Shown here: in pieces, positions 16,716 through 26,089 of the stretch
How positions within the stretch are numbered: position 1 is the stretch's first letter
Layout: the number at the start of each line of letters is the position of its first letter
NCBI GenBank assembly: GCA_014860585.1
Contig: JACZJL010000047.1
Location: 1-41,506, forward strand
Origin: Bacteroidales bacterium
Lineage (GTDB): Bacteria; Bacteroidota; Bacteroidia; Bacteroidales; 4484-276
Reading direction: 5' to 3'
Length of the DNA: 41,506 bases
Translations under genes and position numbers: made by a program
Notes under the pieces: generated by a model
Told to the model about the DNA's origin: nothing
Database searches by the model: none
Seen by the model: the letters and a program-made list of their open reading frames with translations, nothing else

Positions 16716-18782
16716 ATGGATGGTCTGAAGAAATTTCCAAGTTTTTATGGGTTTCGGATCTATTTTACATCAACCCTGCTCTATTTGCTGTTGGTTTTGC
16801 CATTTGCAGGCTTCCTGCTCCTGCAGAGCCTGCCAACACTGATAGAAAAAAGCGGCGTGCTGATGAATCAGGCCAAAGCGTCCACTGGCATTTCTCCACT
16901 TGATTCCATTCCCGTGGCTAAGTCTGATCGTGGTGATGATGGATTATTTAAAGTAAAATATGAAGGAGAGCAAATTACCGACGCCCAAAACCAATTGCTT
17001 AACAAATCTTTCAGCTTTCTTTTTAATGCATTATTGGTCAGCTTTCTTGCCGGTTTCATTTTTAATTATCCATTCAAAAGATATTTCCGGCGGAAACGCC
17101 GAAACAAGAAAATTTCTGACCGGTTGTTTTCATTCTGTAAAAAGTACATTTTGGTCTCGCCATGGTTTAACGCAGGAATTCTTGGGAGTGCACTGGCTGC
17201 GACTTTAATTTATATGATCATAATAACACCATCCATACAGGATGGTTCCGAAAGCGGATATCCGCTGTTTAACCGTTTTTTCCTTATCTCATTCTTTGCG
17301 GCACTGCTTACTGTTCTTTTCGTTTATTTCTGGGAAAAACACCGTGTTCATATCAAGTACCTCGATTATCTCTTTTCAAAAGAAGAGCTAAGGCGAAGGG
17401 TATTCAAATTTGCAAAAGGAAGAATCAAAAGTCGTTTCTGGATTTCAAGCGCCATGACTACCCTGCTCCCGCTTTCTATCGTGATTGTTTACCTGATCAT
17501 GAGCCTGACCAAAATCAGTGAATTGAATCTGAAATCGTTCACTGAAGATCAAATCGCGATTCTGTTTGGCCGTTACAGCGGAATGATGAAAATGATTATT
17601 GAAAACCCGGACCCGGCAGGAAATATGGGAGGATTGGTTTTTGTTAACGTGCTGGACGGCCTCATCATGTTCTTTGGTATCGGACTGGGTATTTTAGTTT
17701 CGTTCATTTACCTGACCCTGTTTGTAAAGTGGACAACCATGGATATTGTTTACCCGGTGAAAGAGCTGATTTACAATATGCAAAGGACCGGTGAACGTAA
17801 AAATGTAAATTACACCGTTGTCCGCAACAATGATGAGATAGGCGAGCTTGCGGAGGGATATAACGATATGGCAGGGCGGATTGAGAATTATATCGCCAAC
17901 ATTTCGAAGATGAACGAGGCTTACTTTCGCTTTGTGCCAAAACAGTTCCTTGATATTCTGGGAAAAGAAAGCATCACCGAAATACAACTCGGCGACCAGG
18001 TGCAAAAGGAAATGTCGGTATTATTTACAGACATCCGCGATTTTACAGCATTATCGGAAGAGATGACCCCAAAAGAGACCTTCGATTTTCTGAATGACTA
18101 CCTCAGCCAGATGGAACCGGTGATTTCGCGGAATCACGGATTCATTGACAAGTACATCGGCGACTCCATCATGGCGCTTTTCATGGGAAATGTGGAAAAC
18201 GCCGTTGATGCTGCCATCGAAATGCGCGCAGCCTTGTCGGATTTCAACCTGAAGCGTAAGCTTGAAGGGAAAACAACAACCAACAGCGGAATTGGTATTC
18301 ATACCGGTAACCTGATGCTCGGGATTGTTGGCGGGCACGGCAGAATGGACGGCACAGTGGTGTCGGATGCAGTGAATCTCGCTTCACGGATTGAAGGCCT
18401 TACAAAAATGTACGGAACCTCCATCATCATTAGCCAGGACACACTCATCAAACTGGAAGATCCTTCAAGGTACAACTATCGCTTTCTGGATGTGGTAAAG
18501 GTGAAAGGAAAAAAAGAGGCCGTTTATATTTTTGAAATACTTGATGGCGAACCATCTGAGATTAAAAATCTGAAAATAAAAACAAAACAGGAGTTTGGGC
18601 GGGGTTTGCAATTGTACAAAACCAAAGCGTTCGATGCTGCTTTAGAGATTTTTAAAAGAATTCATGAAATGAATCCAACGGATAAAGCAACGCAGCTTTA
18701 TATAGCCCGATGTAAAAATATCATTGATTTTGGACTTCCGGAAGACTGGGATGGCGTGGCCACCCTCAAAGACAAATACTGA
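16716..18782 (+). CDS. Membrane class III adenylate/guanylate cyclase with HAMP domain
   Basis: 688 residues. About six hydrophobic segments (about 17-36, 98-116, 152-172, 188-206, 242-264, 308-337) are followed by a HAMP-like linker (about 338-395) and a class III catalytic domain (about 430-600). Metal-binding Asp439 (FTDIRDFT) and Asp483 (IGDSIMALF), purine-selecting Lys479 and Asp551, and the Asn554/Arg558 pair (DAVNLASR) are all present. The Lys/Asp pair predicts ATP as substrate and cAMP as product. A TPR-like segment (about 620-660) closes the protein. It is cotranscribed with the receiver gene upstream and a second cyclase 5 bp downstream. Confidence 0.92.
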   Translation: MDGLKKFPSFYGFRIYFTSTLLYLLLVLPFAGFLLLQSLPTLIEKSGVLMNQAKASTGISPLDSIPVAKSDRGDDGLFKVKYEGEQITDAQNQLLNKSFSFLFNALLVSFLAGFIFNYPFKRYFRRKRRNKKISDRLFSFCKKYILVSPWFNAGILGSALAATLIYMIIITPSIQDGSESGYPLFNRFFLISFFAALLTVLFVYFWEKHRVHIKYLDYLFSKEELRRRVFKFAKGRIKSRFWISSAMTTLLPLSIVIVYLIMSLTKISELNLKSFTEDQIAILFGRYSGMMKMIIENPDPAGNMGGLVFVNVLDGLIMFFGIGLGILVSFIYLTLFVKWTTMDIVYPVKELIYNMQRTGERKNVNYTVVRNNDEIGELAEGYNDMAGRIENYIANISKMNEAYFRFVPKQFLDILGKESITEIQLGDQVQKEMSVLFTDIRDFTALSEEMTPKETFDFLNDYLSQMEPVISRNHGFIDKYIGDSIMALFMGNVENAVDAAIEMRAALSDFNLKRKLEGKTTTNSGIGIHTGNLMLGIVGGHGRMDGTVVSDAVNLASRIEGLTKMYGTSIIISQDTLIKLEDPSRYNYRFLDVVKVKGKKEAVYIFEILDGEPSEIKNLKIKTKQEFGRGLQLYKTKAFDAALEIFKRIHEMNPTDKATQLYIARCKNIIDFGLPEDWDGVATLKDKY

Positions 18783-18787
18783 TCCTC

Positions 18788-19831
18788 ATGCCTTACCCAC
18801 AAATCGAAAATCTTAAATCTTTCTTACTAAAAGCCAGTCTTTCTGGTCTTCTATCCGGAGCATTCATTTACCTGCTTTTCAATGGCGATTGGAAAGTTTA
18901 TCTTCTTGGAATCATGATCGGTTTTCAGGTTTATTCCTGGATCTTTTTGTATGAATATTTCCTGGAAAGAAAATTAAAACAATTCAATTTTTTCCTCTCT
19001 TTACTCACCAGTACCATTTTTTATGTTTTAATCATCATCTTTTCAGTCATCACTTCGATGATTATCTTCAATGGGTTTAATTTCAGGATTTTGCAACAGG
19101 AAGTGTTACAACAGATTTTTTTTAGTGATGCCATGCTCTATGGAGTTGTTTTTGGCCTTTTCATGAGCTTTCTGTTCAGCTCTTACTCAATGTTCGATAC
19201 TTTGCTTGGGAAAAACTTCCTCATAAAACTTTTTACCGGCAAATACCACAAGCCCTTTGAAGAGGAAAGGATCTTTATGTTTCTCGACATGAAGTCCTCC
19301 ACCTCGATTGCCGAGCAGATCGGCCATAAAAAGTTTCTTTCACTGCTTAACGATTTTTTTTACGATCTGTCAATCCCTGTTCTGGAAACTGGTGGTGAAA
19401 TTTACAAATACGTTGGTGATGAAGCGATAATAAGTTGGAAAATGAAGCGTGCCATCAAAAACGCCAACCCCTTAAAGTGCTTTTTTATGCTACAGGAGCT
19501 CATCGCTCAAAATAGTGATAAGTATCTGAAATTGTATAACATAGTTCCACAGTTTAAAGCCGGCATTCATGGTGGTATTGTTGTAACTGGTGAAATGGGT
19601 TTTATCAAGAAGGAAATTACTTTCCTGGGTGATGTGATGAATACTACAGCCCGCATTGAGGAAGCTTGCAATGAGTTTAACAGGCAGTTGATCATCTCTG
19701 ATGTTATGCTCAGAAAAATGTTACCTGCTGATGAATACCTGTTTCAAACCCTGGGAGAAATTAAATTCAGGGGAAAAGCGGTTCCGGTTGCGATTTCGTC
19801 GGTTGATAAAAAAATAAATCTTTTAAAGTAA
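18788..19831 (+). CDS. Second membrane class III nucleotidyl cyclase
   Basis: 347 residues with four N-terminal membrane segments (about 17-33, 37-57, 68-95, 113-133) and a class III catalytic domain from about residue 160. Metal ligands Asp167 (FMFLDMKSS) and Asp211 (YVGDEAII), selecting residues Lys207 and Asp282, and Asn285/Arg289 (GDVMNTTARIEEACN) are present, again predicting adenylate cyclase. The catalytic domain is closer to the stand-alone GDVMNTTARIEE type than to that of the neighbouring cyclase, so the pair are not simple tandem duplicates. Confidence 0.9.
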   Translation: MPYPQIENLKSFLLKASLSGLLSGAFIYLLFNGDWKVYLLGIMIGFQVYSWIFLYEYFLERKLKQFNFFLSLLTSTIFYVLIIIFSVITSMIIFNGFNFRILQQEVLQQIFFSDAMLYGVVFGLFMSFLFSSYSMFDTLLGKNFLIKLFTGKYHKPFEEERIFMFLDMKSSTSIAEQIGHKKFLSLLNDFFYDLSIPVLETGGEIYKYVGDEAIISWKMKRAIKNANPLKCFFMLQELIAQNSDKYLKLYNIVPQFKAGIHGGIVVTGEMGFIKKEITFLGDVMNTTARIEEACNEFNRQLIISDVMLRKMLPADEYLFQTLGEIKFRGKAVPVAISSVDKKINLLK

Positions 19832-19868
19832 TTGCTTGTTTAACAATCTATTAATACATGTAACTCAA

Positions 19869-22800
19869 ATGAAAATGCGCAGTAATCTTTTAATCACTTT
19901 TTTGCTGATAACCAACTGTTTTTTATTAGCTGCCCAAAACCCGCTCTGGATGCGATATCCCGCCCTTTCTCCCGATGGGCAAACTATCGTTTTTTCCTAC
20001 CAGGGTGATTTGTACAAGGCGCCTGCATCGGGCGGACCAGCAGTTTCGTTGACCGTGCATAGTGCGTATGATTTTAATCCGGTCTGGTCGCCAGATGGAA
20101 CAAAAATCGCTTTTGCCTCAACCCGTTATGGAAACTTTGATCTTTTCGTCATTCCGGCCGAAGGAGGAAAAGCTATCCGGGTTACTGATTTTTCAGGAAA
20201 TGAATTTCCAAATACCTTCACTCCCAACAGCAAAGAGATCATTTATTCAGCATCCATTCAGGATGTGCCGGAAAATGTCATGTTTCCCTCAGGATTACTG
20301 AGTGAGTTATATGCTGTTACGGTTGAAGGAGGGCGTCCCCGGCAAATTTTATCTGTCCCTGCCGAAAAGTCAAGGATCAGCAGCGATGGCAACCGGATCA
20401 TTTTCCAGGACAGGAAAGGTTATGAAAACACCTGGCGAAAGCACCACACTTCATCCGTTGCAAGAGATATCTGGGTTTATGACCAGCAGGCAAAATCCTA
20501 TCAGATGCTCACAACATTTGAAGGCGAAGACCAAAATCCGGTATTCAGTGTTGATGAGCGGGAGGTTTATTTCCTGAGTGAAAAATCCGGTTCTCTCAAT
20601 GTTTGGAAAATGCCGGTTGACAATCCTGCAAACCTTACTCAGCTTACAACTTTTGAACATCACCCGGTTAGGTTTTTATCCATCGGCGCCAACGACAGAA
20701 TTTGTTTCGGATATGATGGCGAAATTTACATCAAAGATAAAAACAGCGCTCCACGTAAAGTTCAGATCACCCTCAGCTCAGATGATAAGCAAAACCCGGT
20801 AGCGTATAAAAAAGAAAAAAACGGCGCCGGTGAAATGGCTGTATCGCCCGACGGGAAAGAGATTGCTTTCGTCTTAAGGGGCGAGATATTTGTAACATCC
20901 ACTGATTTTGCCACTACCAGACGTATTACCAAGACACCGGAACAGGAACGCTCGGTGAGTTTCAGCCCTGATGGCCGAAAGTTACTCTATGCCGGTGAGC
21001 GCGACGGAAGTTGGAACGTATATCAAACCTCTATAGCCCGTGAAGAAGACCCGTCATTTTCACGCGCAACCATCCTGAAAGAAGAAGTCATCATTGCCAC
21101 TGATGCCGAAGAGTTTCAACCGCTCTACTCACCCGACGGCAAAGAGGTGGCTTACCTGCACGACCGTGAAACGCTGAACGTCATAAACCTTGAAAGCAAA
21201 GTTGTTCGAACGGTTCTTGACGGCAAGTACAATTATTCCTATGCCGATGGCGACCAATGGTTTCAATGGTCGCCCGACGGAAAATGGTTTCTGGTTAATT
21301 TTTCTCCAAACTCAGCATTTATGGATGATGTCGGACTGGTATCCGCAGATGGAACGGGGGAGGTAAACAACCTCACCATGAGTGGCTACAGCGACAACCG
21401 GGCAAAGTGGATGATGAAAGGCGAAATGATGATTTGGTTTTCTGACCGCCAGGGGTTGCGCAGCCACGGAAGCTGGGGGGCACAATATGATGTCTACGCC
21501 ATGTTTTTCGATCCGGTAGCCTGGGATAAATTTAATCTGAGCGAAGAAGAAAAAAAAATACTGAAGGATAAAGAAGAAGAAGAAAAGAAAAAAGAAGGGG
21601 AAAACAAGACAGGAAAACCCGATAAGAAAAAAGAGGATGCCGATAAAAAAGAGGAAATTAAACCGGTAAACATTATACTTGATGGTCTCGAAGATCGCAG
21701 GACAAAACTGACCATTAACTCGTCGTCACTTGCCGACGCCGTTTTAACTCCTGATGGTGAGAAACTTTACTATCTCAGCCGCTTCGAAAAAGGATTCGAC
21801 CTATGGGTGAACGACCTGGTAAAAAAGGAGACCAAATTGCTGCTTAAACTTGAGGGTGGCGGTGGAGCAATGCAACTGGATAAAAAGGGTGAAAACCTGT
21901 ACATGATTTCCGGCAGGGATTTTATCAAGGTCAACACAAAGGACAACAAAAAGGATGTGATCAACTACGATGCTGAGATGGTGCTTGATTTGCCCGGCGA
22001 GCGTGCCTACATGTTTGAACATGCCTGGCGACAGGTACGGGAGAAGTTTTATGACCCCACGTTGCATGGTATTGACTGGAATTTTTACAAAAAAGAGTAC
22101 GAAAAGTTCCTGCCACACATCAACAACAACTTCGACTATGCCGAGATGCTCAGCGAGTTGCTTGGCGAGCTGAATGCTTCACACACAGGTTCAGGATACA
22201 GGCATTCGGATGAAAGCGGAGATATGACAGCCAGCCTTGGTGTTTTGTTGGATTGGAGTTACCGGGGAGATGGATTGAAAATAGCTGAAGTGTTGGAAAA
22301 AGGACCGCTGGACAATGCAGAATCAAAAGCGAAACCAGGCACAATCATCGAACAAATCAACGGCGATACAATATCCGCCGGTGAGAGTTTCTTCGGTATG
22401 GTCAATCGGCTTGAAGGAAAACCGACACGACTTTCATTTTACAATCTTGAATCGGGTGAACGCTGGGAAGAGTTGATGAAACCCATCAGCTTCGGGCAGC
22501 AAAATGCGCTTCTTTACGACCGTTGGGTAAAAACCATGCGCCAGAAAACCGAGGTACTTTCAGGTGGAAGACTTGGCTACGTGCATGTGCGTGGGATGGA
22601 CAGCGAAAGTTTCAGGGTGGCCTACTCCGAAATTTTAGGTCGCAATCACACCAAAGAAGCCGTAATCATCGACACAAGATTCAATGGTGGCGGCTGGCTG
22701 CACAATGATTTGGCAGTGCTGCTCAGCGGGCAAAAATATGTGGAATTATGGCCAAACGGCAGATATTACGGCCTTGAGCCAATGAACCAGTGGACAAAGC

Positions 22801-23126
22801 CTTCGGTAGTGATTATGGGTGAGAGTAATTATTCCGATGCACACTTCTTTCCATTCACTTACTCTGCATTAAATATCGGGAAAACAGTCGGAATGCCGGT
22901 CCCGGGCACGGCTACCGCAGTGTGGTGGGAAACATTACTCGATCCAACACTATATTTTGGAATTCCGCAAGTGGGTGTTAAAGACCTTAATGGCAATTAC
23001 CTCGAAAATCAGCAACTCGAGCCGGACATCAAACAGCAAAACGACTACGATAAAGTCGTAACGGGCATTGACCAGCAACTCGAAAAAGCAGTGGAGTATT
23101 TACTTGAACTGGTTGATGAAAAATAG
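19869..23126 (+). CDS. Secreted tricorn-like S41 protease with beta-propeller repeats
   Basis: 1085 residues from ATG 19869, chosen because it gives a signal peptide (MKMRSNLLITFLLITNCFLL, then AAQ); the longer TTG frame from 19836 does not. Residues about 30-530 hold PD40/WD40-like propeller repeats with recurring SPDG(K/T)xI motifs. A highly charged Lys/Glu run follows (about 550-600), then a second propeller part, the tricorn C1 region with His718 (FEHAWRQVREKFYDP), a PDZ domain (about 785-860) and an S41 core. The nucleophile is predicted as Ser989 in NYSDAHFF. By analogy with tricorn it would degrade peptides in the periplasm. Confidence 0.9.
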   Translation: MKMRSNLLITFLLITNCFLLAAQNPLWMRYPALSPDGQTIVFSYQGDLYKAPASGGPAVSLTVHSAYDFNPVWSPDGTKIAFASTRYGNFDLFVIPAEGGKAIRVTDFSGNEFPNTFTPNSKEIIYSASIQDVPENVMFPSGLLSELYAVTVEGGRPRQILSVPAEKSRISSDGNRIIFQDRKGYENTWRKHHTSSVARDIWVYDQQAKSYQMLTTFEGEDQNPVFSVDEREVYFLSEKSGSLNVWKMPVDNPANLTQLTTFEHHPVRFLSIGANDRICFGYDGEIYIKDKNSAPRKVQITLSSDDKQNPVAYKKEKNGAGEMAVSPDGKEIAFVLRGEIFVTSTDFATTRRITKTPEQERSVSFSPDGRKLLYAGERDGSWNVYQTSIAREEDPSFSRATILKEEVIIATDAEEFQPLYSPDGKEVAYLHDRETLNVINLESKVVRTVLDGKYNYSYADGDQWFQWSPDGKWFLVNFSPNSAFMDDVGLVSADGTGEVNNLTMSGYSDNRAKWMMKGEMMIWFSDRQGLRSHGSWGAQYDVYAMFFDPVAWDKFNLSEEEKKILKDKEEEEKKKEGENKTGKPDKKKEDADKKEEIKPVNIILDGLEDRRTKLTINSSSLADAVLTPDGEKLYYLSRFEKGFDLWVNDLVKKETKLLLKLEGGGGAMQLDKKGENLYMISGRDFIKVNTKDNKKDVINYDAEMVLDLPGERAYMFEHAWRQVREKFYDPTLHGIDWNFYKKEYEKFLPHINNNFDYAEMLSELLGELNASHTGSGYRHSDESGDMTASLGVLLDWSYRGDGLKIAEVLEKGPLDNAESKAKPGTIIEQINGDTISAGESFFGMVNRLEGKPTRLSFYNLESGERWEELMKPISFGQQNALLYDRWVKTMRQKTEVLSGGRLGYVHVRGMDSESFRVAYSEILGRNHTKEAVIIDTRFNGGGWLHNDLAVLLSGQKYVELWPNGRYYGLEPMNQWTKPSVVIMGESNYSDAHFFPFTYSALNIGKTVGMPVPGTATAVWWETLLDPTLYFGIPQVGVKDLNGNYLENQQLEPDIKQQNDYDKVVTGIDQQLEKAVEYLLELVDEK

Positions 23127-23206
23127 AATTATGGTATTTTTTCCAATGTTTGCTTTCAAAATATAAAATTCTCAACACCGTTAAATTGCCGTGTAATCAT
23201 CATCTT

Positions 23207-24742
23207 ATGTTTAAACCGATAATATCATTACTCGTCCTGATTTGCATTTTGTTTTTCATCCCGGCCGTTTACGGACAAAATCCGATTGACCCGAACGGGT
23301 ACAATATTTTTTACTACCCCAATGGTGTGAAATCGAGTGAAGGGAACATGCGCAACGGACAACCTGATGGTTATTGGAAAACTTACCATGAGAACGGTAT
23401 CCTAAAATCTGAAGGCAACCGTGAGGAATTCCTTCTCGACAGTACCTGGAAATTTTATGATGAATCAGGAAAAATCGTTTTACTGATCAACTATAAAGCC
23501 GGCCAGAAGGAGGGCAAACGAATTACCTACCGCGAAGGGGAGACCATCGAAGAGGTTTTCGCAAAAGATATCAAGCAGGGAATGACTACCTATTATTACC
23601 CAGATGGTTCTGTTTTCCGAACAATCAATTTTGTTGACGGGCTGGAAGATGGCCTGGCAAAAGAGTTTGGGGAAGATGGCCGCGTAGCGTTACTGACAAC
23701 TTACCGGAAAGGATTCCTGGTTAGCCGTGAGCGGATTAACCGGCTGGATGGTGAAAACCGTAAACAGGGAAACTGGAAGTTTTTTCATGGCAATGGCCTT
23801 GTCCAACTCGAAGGTCGTTACCTCAACGATCAAAAGAATGGTTACTTCAAGGAATATGATCAAAATGGTAAACTGATCACAGCCTCCAAATGGCTGGATG
23901 GCGAAAAGCAGGAAGATGTGGAAGAACTGGCCAAGTTAGAGGTAATCCGTGATTATTATCCCGACGGAAAAGTGATGATCTTCCAGACCTTTAAAAACGG
24001 TGTGCCGCATGGGATCAGACGAGAGTTTTCGCAGGATGGTGAGATCACGGCAGGATCTATTTATGAAAACGGGAAGCGCGTAGCTGAGGGGATTACCGGC
24101 CAGGATGGAGTGAGAAACGGACCATGGAAAGACTTTTATACTACAGGACAACTTCGTGCTGAAGGAGTTTACCTGGATGGTCAAAGAGTGGGTAAATGGA
24201 CTTTCTATCATTTAAACGGCGCCAAAGAACAAACCGGTGAGTTTGACCCCCAGGGCAGGCCGGTGGGTAAATGGGTTTGGTATTATCCTTCAGGAAATCT
24301 GCTGCGCGAGGAAAACTACATTAAAGGCAAAGCAGACGGCATGATGTCCGAATATACCGAGGAGGGGGACATCCTTGCCGAAGGGGATTTTATTGATGGT
24401 GAAGAGGAAGGTCCATGGATTTACGATCTGGGGAATTTCAGAGAAGAGGGAGGCTACTCCTACGGGTTACGCCATGGTGTTTGGAGGCACTATTATGATG
24501 ATGGAAAACTGAAGTTCGAAGGGGAATTTATTGACGGGAAACCTGTAGGAAAGCATGTTTATTACTGGGATAACGGAAACATTAAAGACGAAGTCACCTA
24601 TGAAATGGGTATCCGGCAGGGTGATGCACGCAGTTACAATTACGACGGTACTTTGTTGATCATTATTACTTATGAAAACGGTGTCGAAGTAAAATATGAC
24701 GGCCTTAAAATTGAACCGATCGTAATGGACGAGAATGAATAA
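23207..24742 (+). CDS. Secreted MORN-repeat protein
   Basis: About 511 residues from ATG 23207, selected for its signal peptide (MFKPIISLLVLICILFFIPA, then VYGQ). The whole mature part is built of repeats of about 23 residues of the form YYPNGxxxxEGxxxNGxxxGxWxxY, the MORN_2/YwqK-type motif, more than a dozen copies. Such proteins form elongated beta structures; many Bacteroidota encode them, and no enzymatic role is established. It follows the S41 protease by 80 bp on the same strand and is convergent with dprA. Confidence 0.87.
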   Translation: MFKPIISLLVLICILFFIPAVYGQNPIDPNGYNIFYYPNGVKSSEGNMRNGQPDGYWKTYHENGILKSEGNREEFLLDSTWKFYDESGKIVLLINYKAGQKEGKRITYREGETIEEVFAKDIKQGMTTYYYPDGSVFRTINFVDGLEDGLAKEFGEDGRVALLTTYRKGFLVSRERINRLDGENRKQGNWKFFHGNGLVQLEGRYLNDQKNGYFKEYDQNGKLITASKWLDGEKQEDVEELAKLEVIRDYYPDGKVMIFQTFKNGVPHGIRREFSQDGEITAGSIYENGKRVAEGITGQDGVRNGPWKDFYTTGQLRAEGVYLDGQRVGKWTFYHLNGAKEQTGEFDPQGRPVGKWVWYYPSGNLLREENYIKGKADGMMSEYTEEGDILAEGDFIDGEEEGPWIYDLGNFREEGGYSYGLRHGVWRHYYDDGKLKFEGEFIDGKPVGKHVYYWDNGNIKDEVTYEMGIRQGDARSYNYDGTLLIIITYENGVEVKYDGLKIEPIVMDENE

Positions 24743-24768
24743 TCCCTCTCAAAGCGCTTTTTAATCTT

Positions 24769-25869
24769 TCAAATATCAAGCTTATAGATTTTTCCGGGTA
24801 GTGCCCTCACAACACCCTGGAATTCGAGATTTAGCAACACGGAGGCTACTTTGCTGGTCGGTAAGTCACTTTTTATGGTGATTTCATCGATTCCCATATT
24901 TCCGTTTACCCGCATAATTCCAACGATTTTCTCTTCATCCGGCGATAACTCAGTGAACAACGCTGGCTGCCTCCCCTGCTTTTTATCTTTATTGTTTTCC
25001 CATCCCATCAGCATAGCCAGGTCGCTGGCGTCCTGAATTAGCGCAGCTTTGTTGTCCCTGATCAGCAGGTTACATCCCTCCGACCAGGTGTCGCCAATGC
25101 GCCCGGGAATGGCAAAAACATCACGGCTGTAAGAGTTGGCAATTGCAGCAGTGATCAATGCTCCTCCGGATTTGGCAGCCTCCACCACTACGGTGGCGTC
25201 GGCCATACCAGCGATGATGCGATTGCGTTGGGGGAAGTTTTCGCGATCGGGAAGCGTTTTACTCATAAACTCAGTAAGTAAACCGCCGTGTTCGAGCATT
25301 TTGGTTGCAAGTCCCCGGTTCATGAAGGGATAAATCCTGTCGAGACCGTGGCCCAGCACGGCCACTGTATTCAACTTGTTTTCGAGGGCGCTGCGGTGCG
25401 CACAGGTATCGATGCCGTATGCAAGTCCGCTTAGTACCAACACATTGTATTCTGCCAGTCCTCTGATCAGCTTTTCGCAAACCTCTTTCCCGTAATCGGT
25501 CGCTTTTCGGGTGCCAACAATGCTGATGATCTTTGTGACATTAAGCGAGGCGTTGCCTTTGTAATAAAGCATTACAGGGCTGTCAGCACAGTGTTTGAGT
25601 AAGTCTGGATAATTCTTGTCAAGATAAAAAAGCGGAGTAATGTTGTGCTTTTCGATAAATGCGATTTCCTCTTCAGCACGCTGTAGCACGTTTTGACTAA
25701 GGATGCTGCTGACTAACTTCTCGCCTATGCCGGGTATTTTTTCCAGCGCTTCTCTTTTTTGCTTAAATACGGCATCAACCCCGCCGCAGTAGGCAACCAG
25801 TTTTTTACCGAGCACATCACCAACCCCCGGAAGCAGCGTTAATCCTATTTGATAGAGAAGCATGGACAT
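24769..25869 (-). CDS. dprA: DNA-processing protein DprA
   Basis: A 366-residue Rossmann-fold protein that binds single-stranded DNA and loads RecA during transformation. A helix-hairpin-helix-like N-terminus (LLPGVGDVLGKKL, KIPGIGEKL) is followed by the DprA core: SIVGTRKATDYG, VLSGLAYGIDTCAH, NFPQRNRIIAGMADATVVVEA and SGGALITA. A C-terminal winged-helix-like domain (about 300-366) follows. It is divergent from the helicase gene. Full length. Confidence 0.95.
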   Translation of the reverse strand: MSMLLYQIGLTLLPGVGDVLGKKLVAYCGGVDAVFKQKREALEKIPGIGEKLVSSILSQNVLQRAEEEIAFIEKHNITPLFYLDKNYPDLLKHCADSPVMLYYKGNASLNVTKIISIVGTRKATDYGKEVCEKLIRGLAEYNVLVLSGLAYGIDTCAHRSALENKLNTVAVLGHGLDRIYPFMNRGLATKMLEHGGLLTEFMSKTLPDRENFPQRNRIIAGMADATVVVEAAKSGGALITAAIANSYSRDVFAIPGRIGDTWSEGCNLLIRDNKAALIQDASDLAMLMGWENNKDKKQGRQPALFTELSPDEEKIVGIMRVNGNMGIDEITIKSDLPTSKVASVLLNLEFQGVVRALPGKIYKLDI

Positions 25870-25913
25870 TTAATTACATTTAAAAACAGGGGTTAAAAGT
25901 AGAAAAATATTCT

Positions 25914-25987
25914 CTCATTAATGTCCGCAAAAAACTCCTGCTGTAGAAAATCAGATTTAATGAGTTTCCTTGCGGACGCTCATTAAA
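25914..25987. repeat. Nested, mutually exclusive inverted repeats between dprA and the helicase
   Basis: GTCCGCAA (25923-25930) pairs with TTGCGGAC (25970-25977), extended by AAACTC (25932-25937) with GAGTTT (25962-25967). TTTAATGAG (25956-25964) pairs perfectly with CTCATTAAA (25979-25987) and can also pair with CTCATTAA at 25914-25921. The alternatives overlap, so they cannot all form together. No T run follows on either strand, so this is not a simple terminator. Confidence 0.6.
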
Positions 25988-26077
25988 AATGAAGTAACTT
26001 TTCAGTTTAAAAAGTGCTTTTTACTTTGTCAAAATGATTGCCCCCGAAAAACATCCATCCATTTTCCCTGTTTCCCG

Positions 26078-26085
26078 TATCTTCG
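26078..26085 (+). promoter_or_regulatory. Possible -7 element of the RecD-like helicase gene
   Basis: TATCTTCG, one mismatch from TAnnTTTG, ends 4 bp before the ATG at 26090. This supports that start and implies an almost leaderless transcript. No -33 partner is evident. Confidence 0.35.
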
Positions 26086-26089
26086 CCCC

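Noticed and set aside
24751-24765. Short palindrome AAAGCGCTTT followed by T residues between MORN and dprA genes
   Set aside because: A 5-bp half-arm without a loop cannot form a stable RNA hairpin; a terminator here is possible but not demonstrated.
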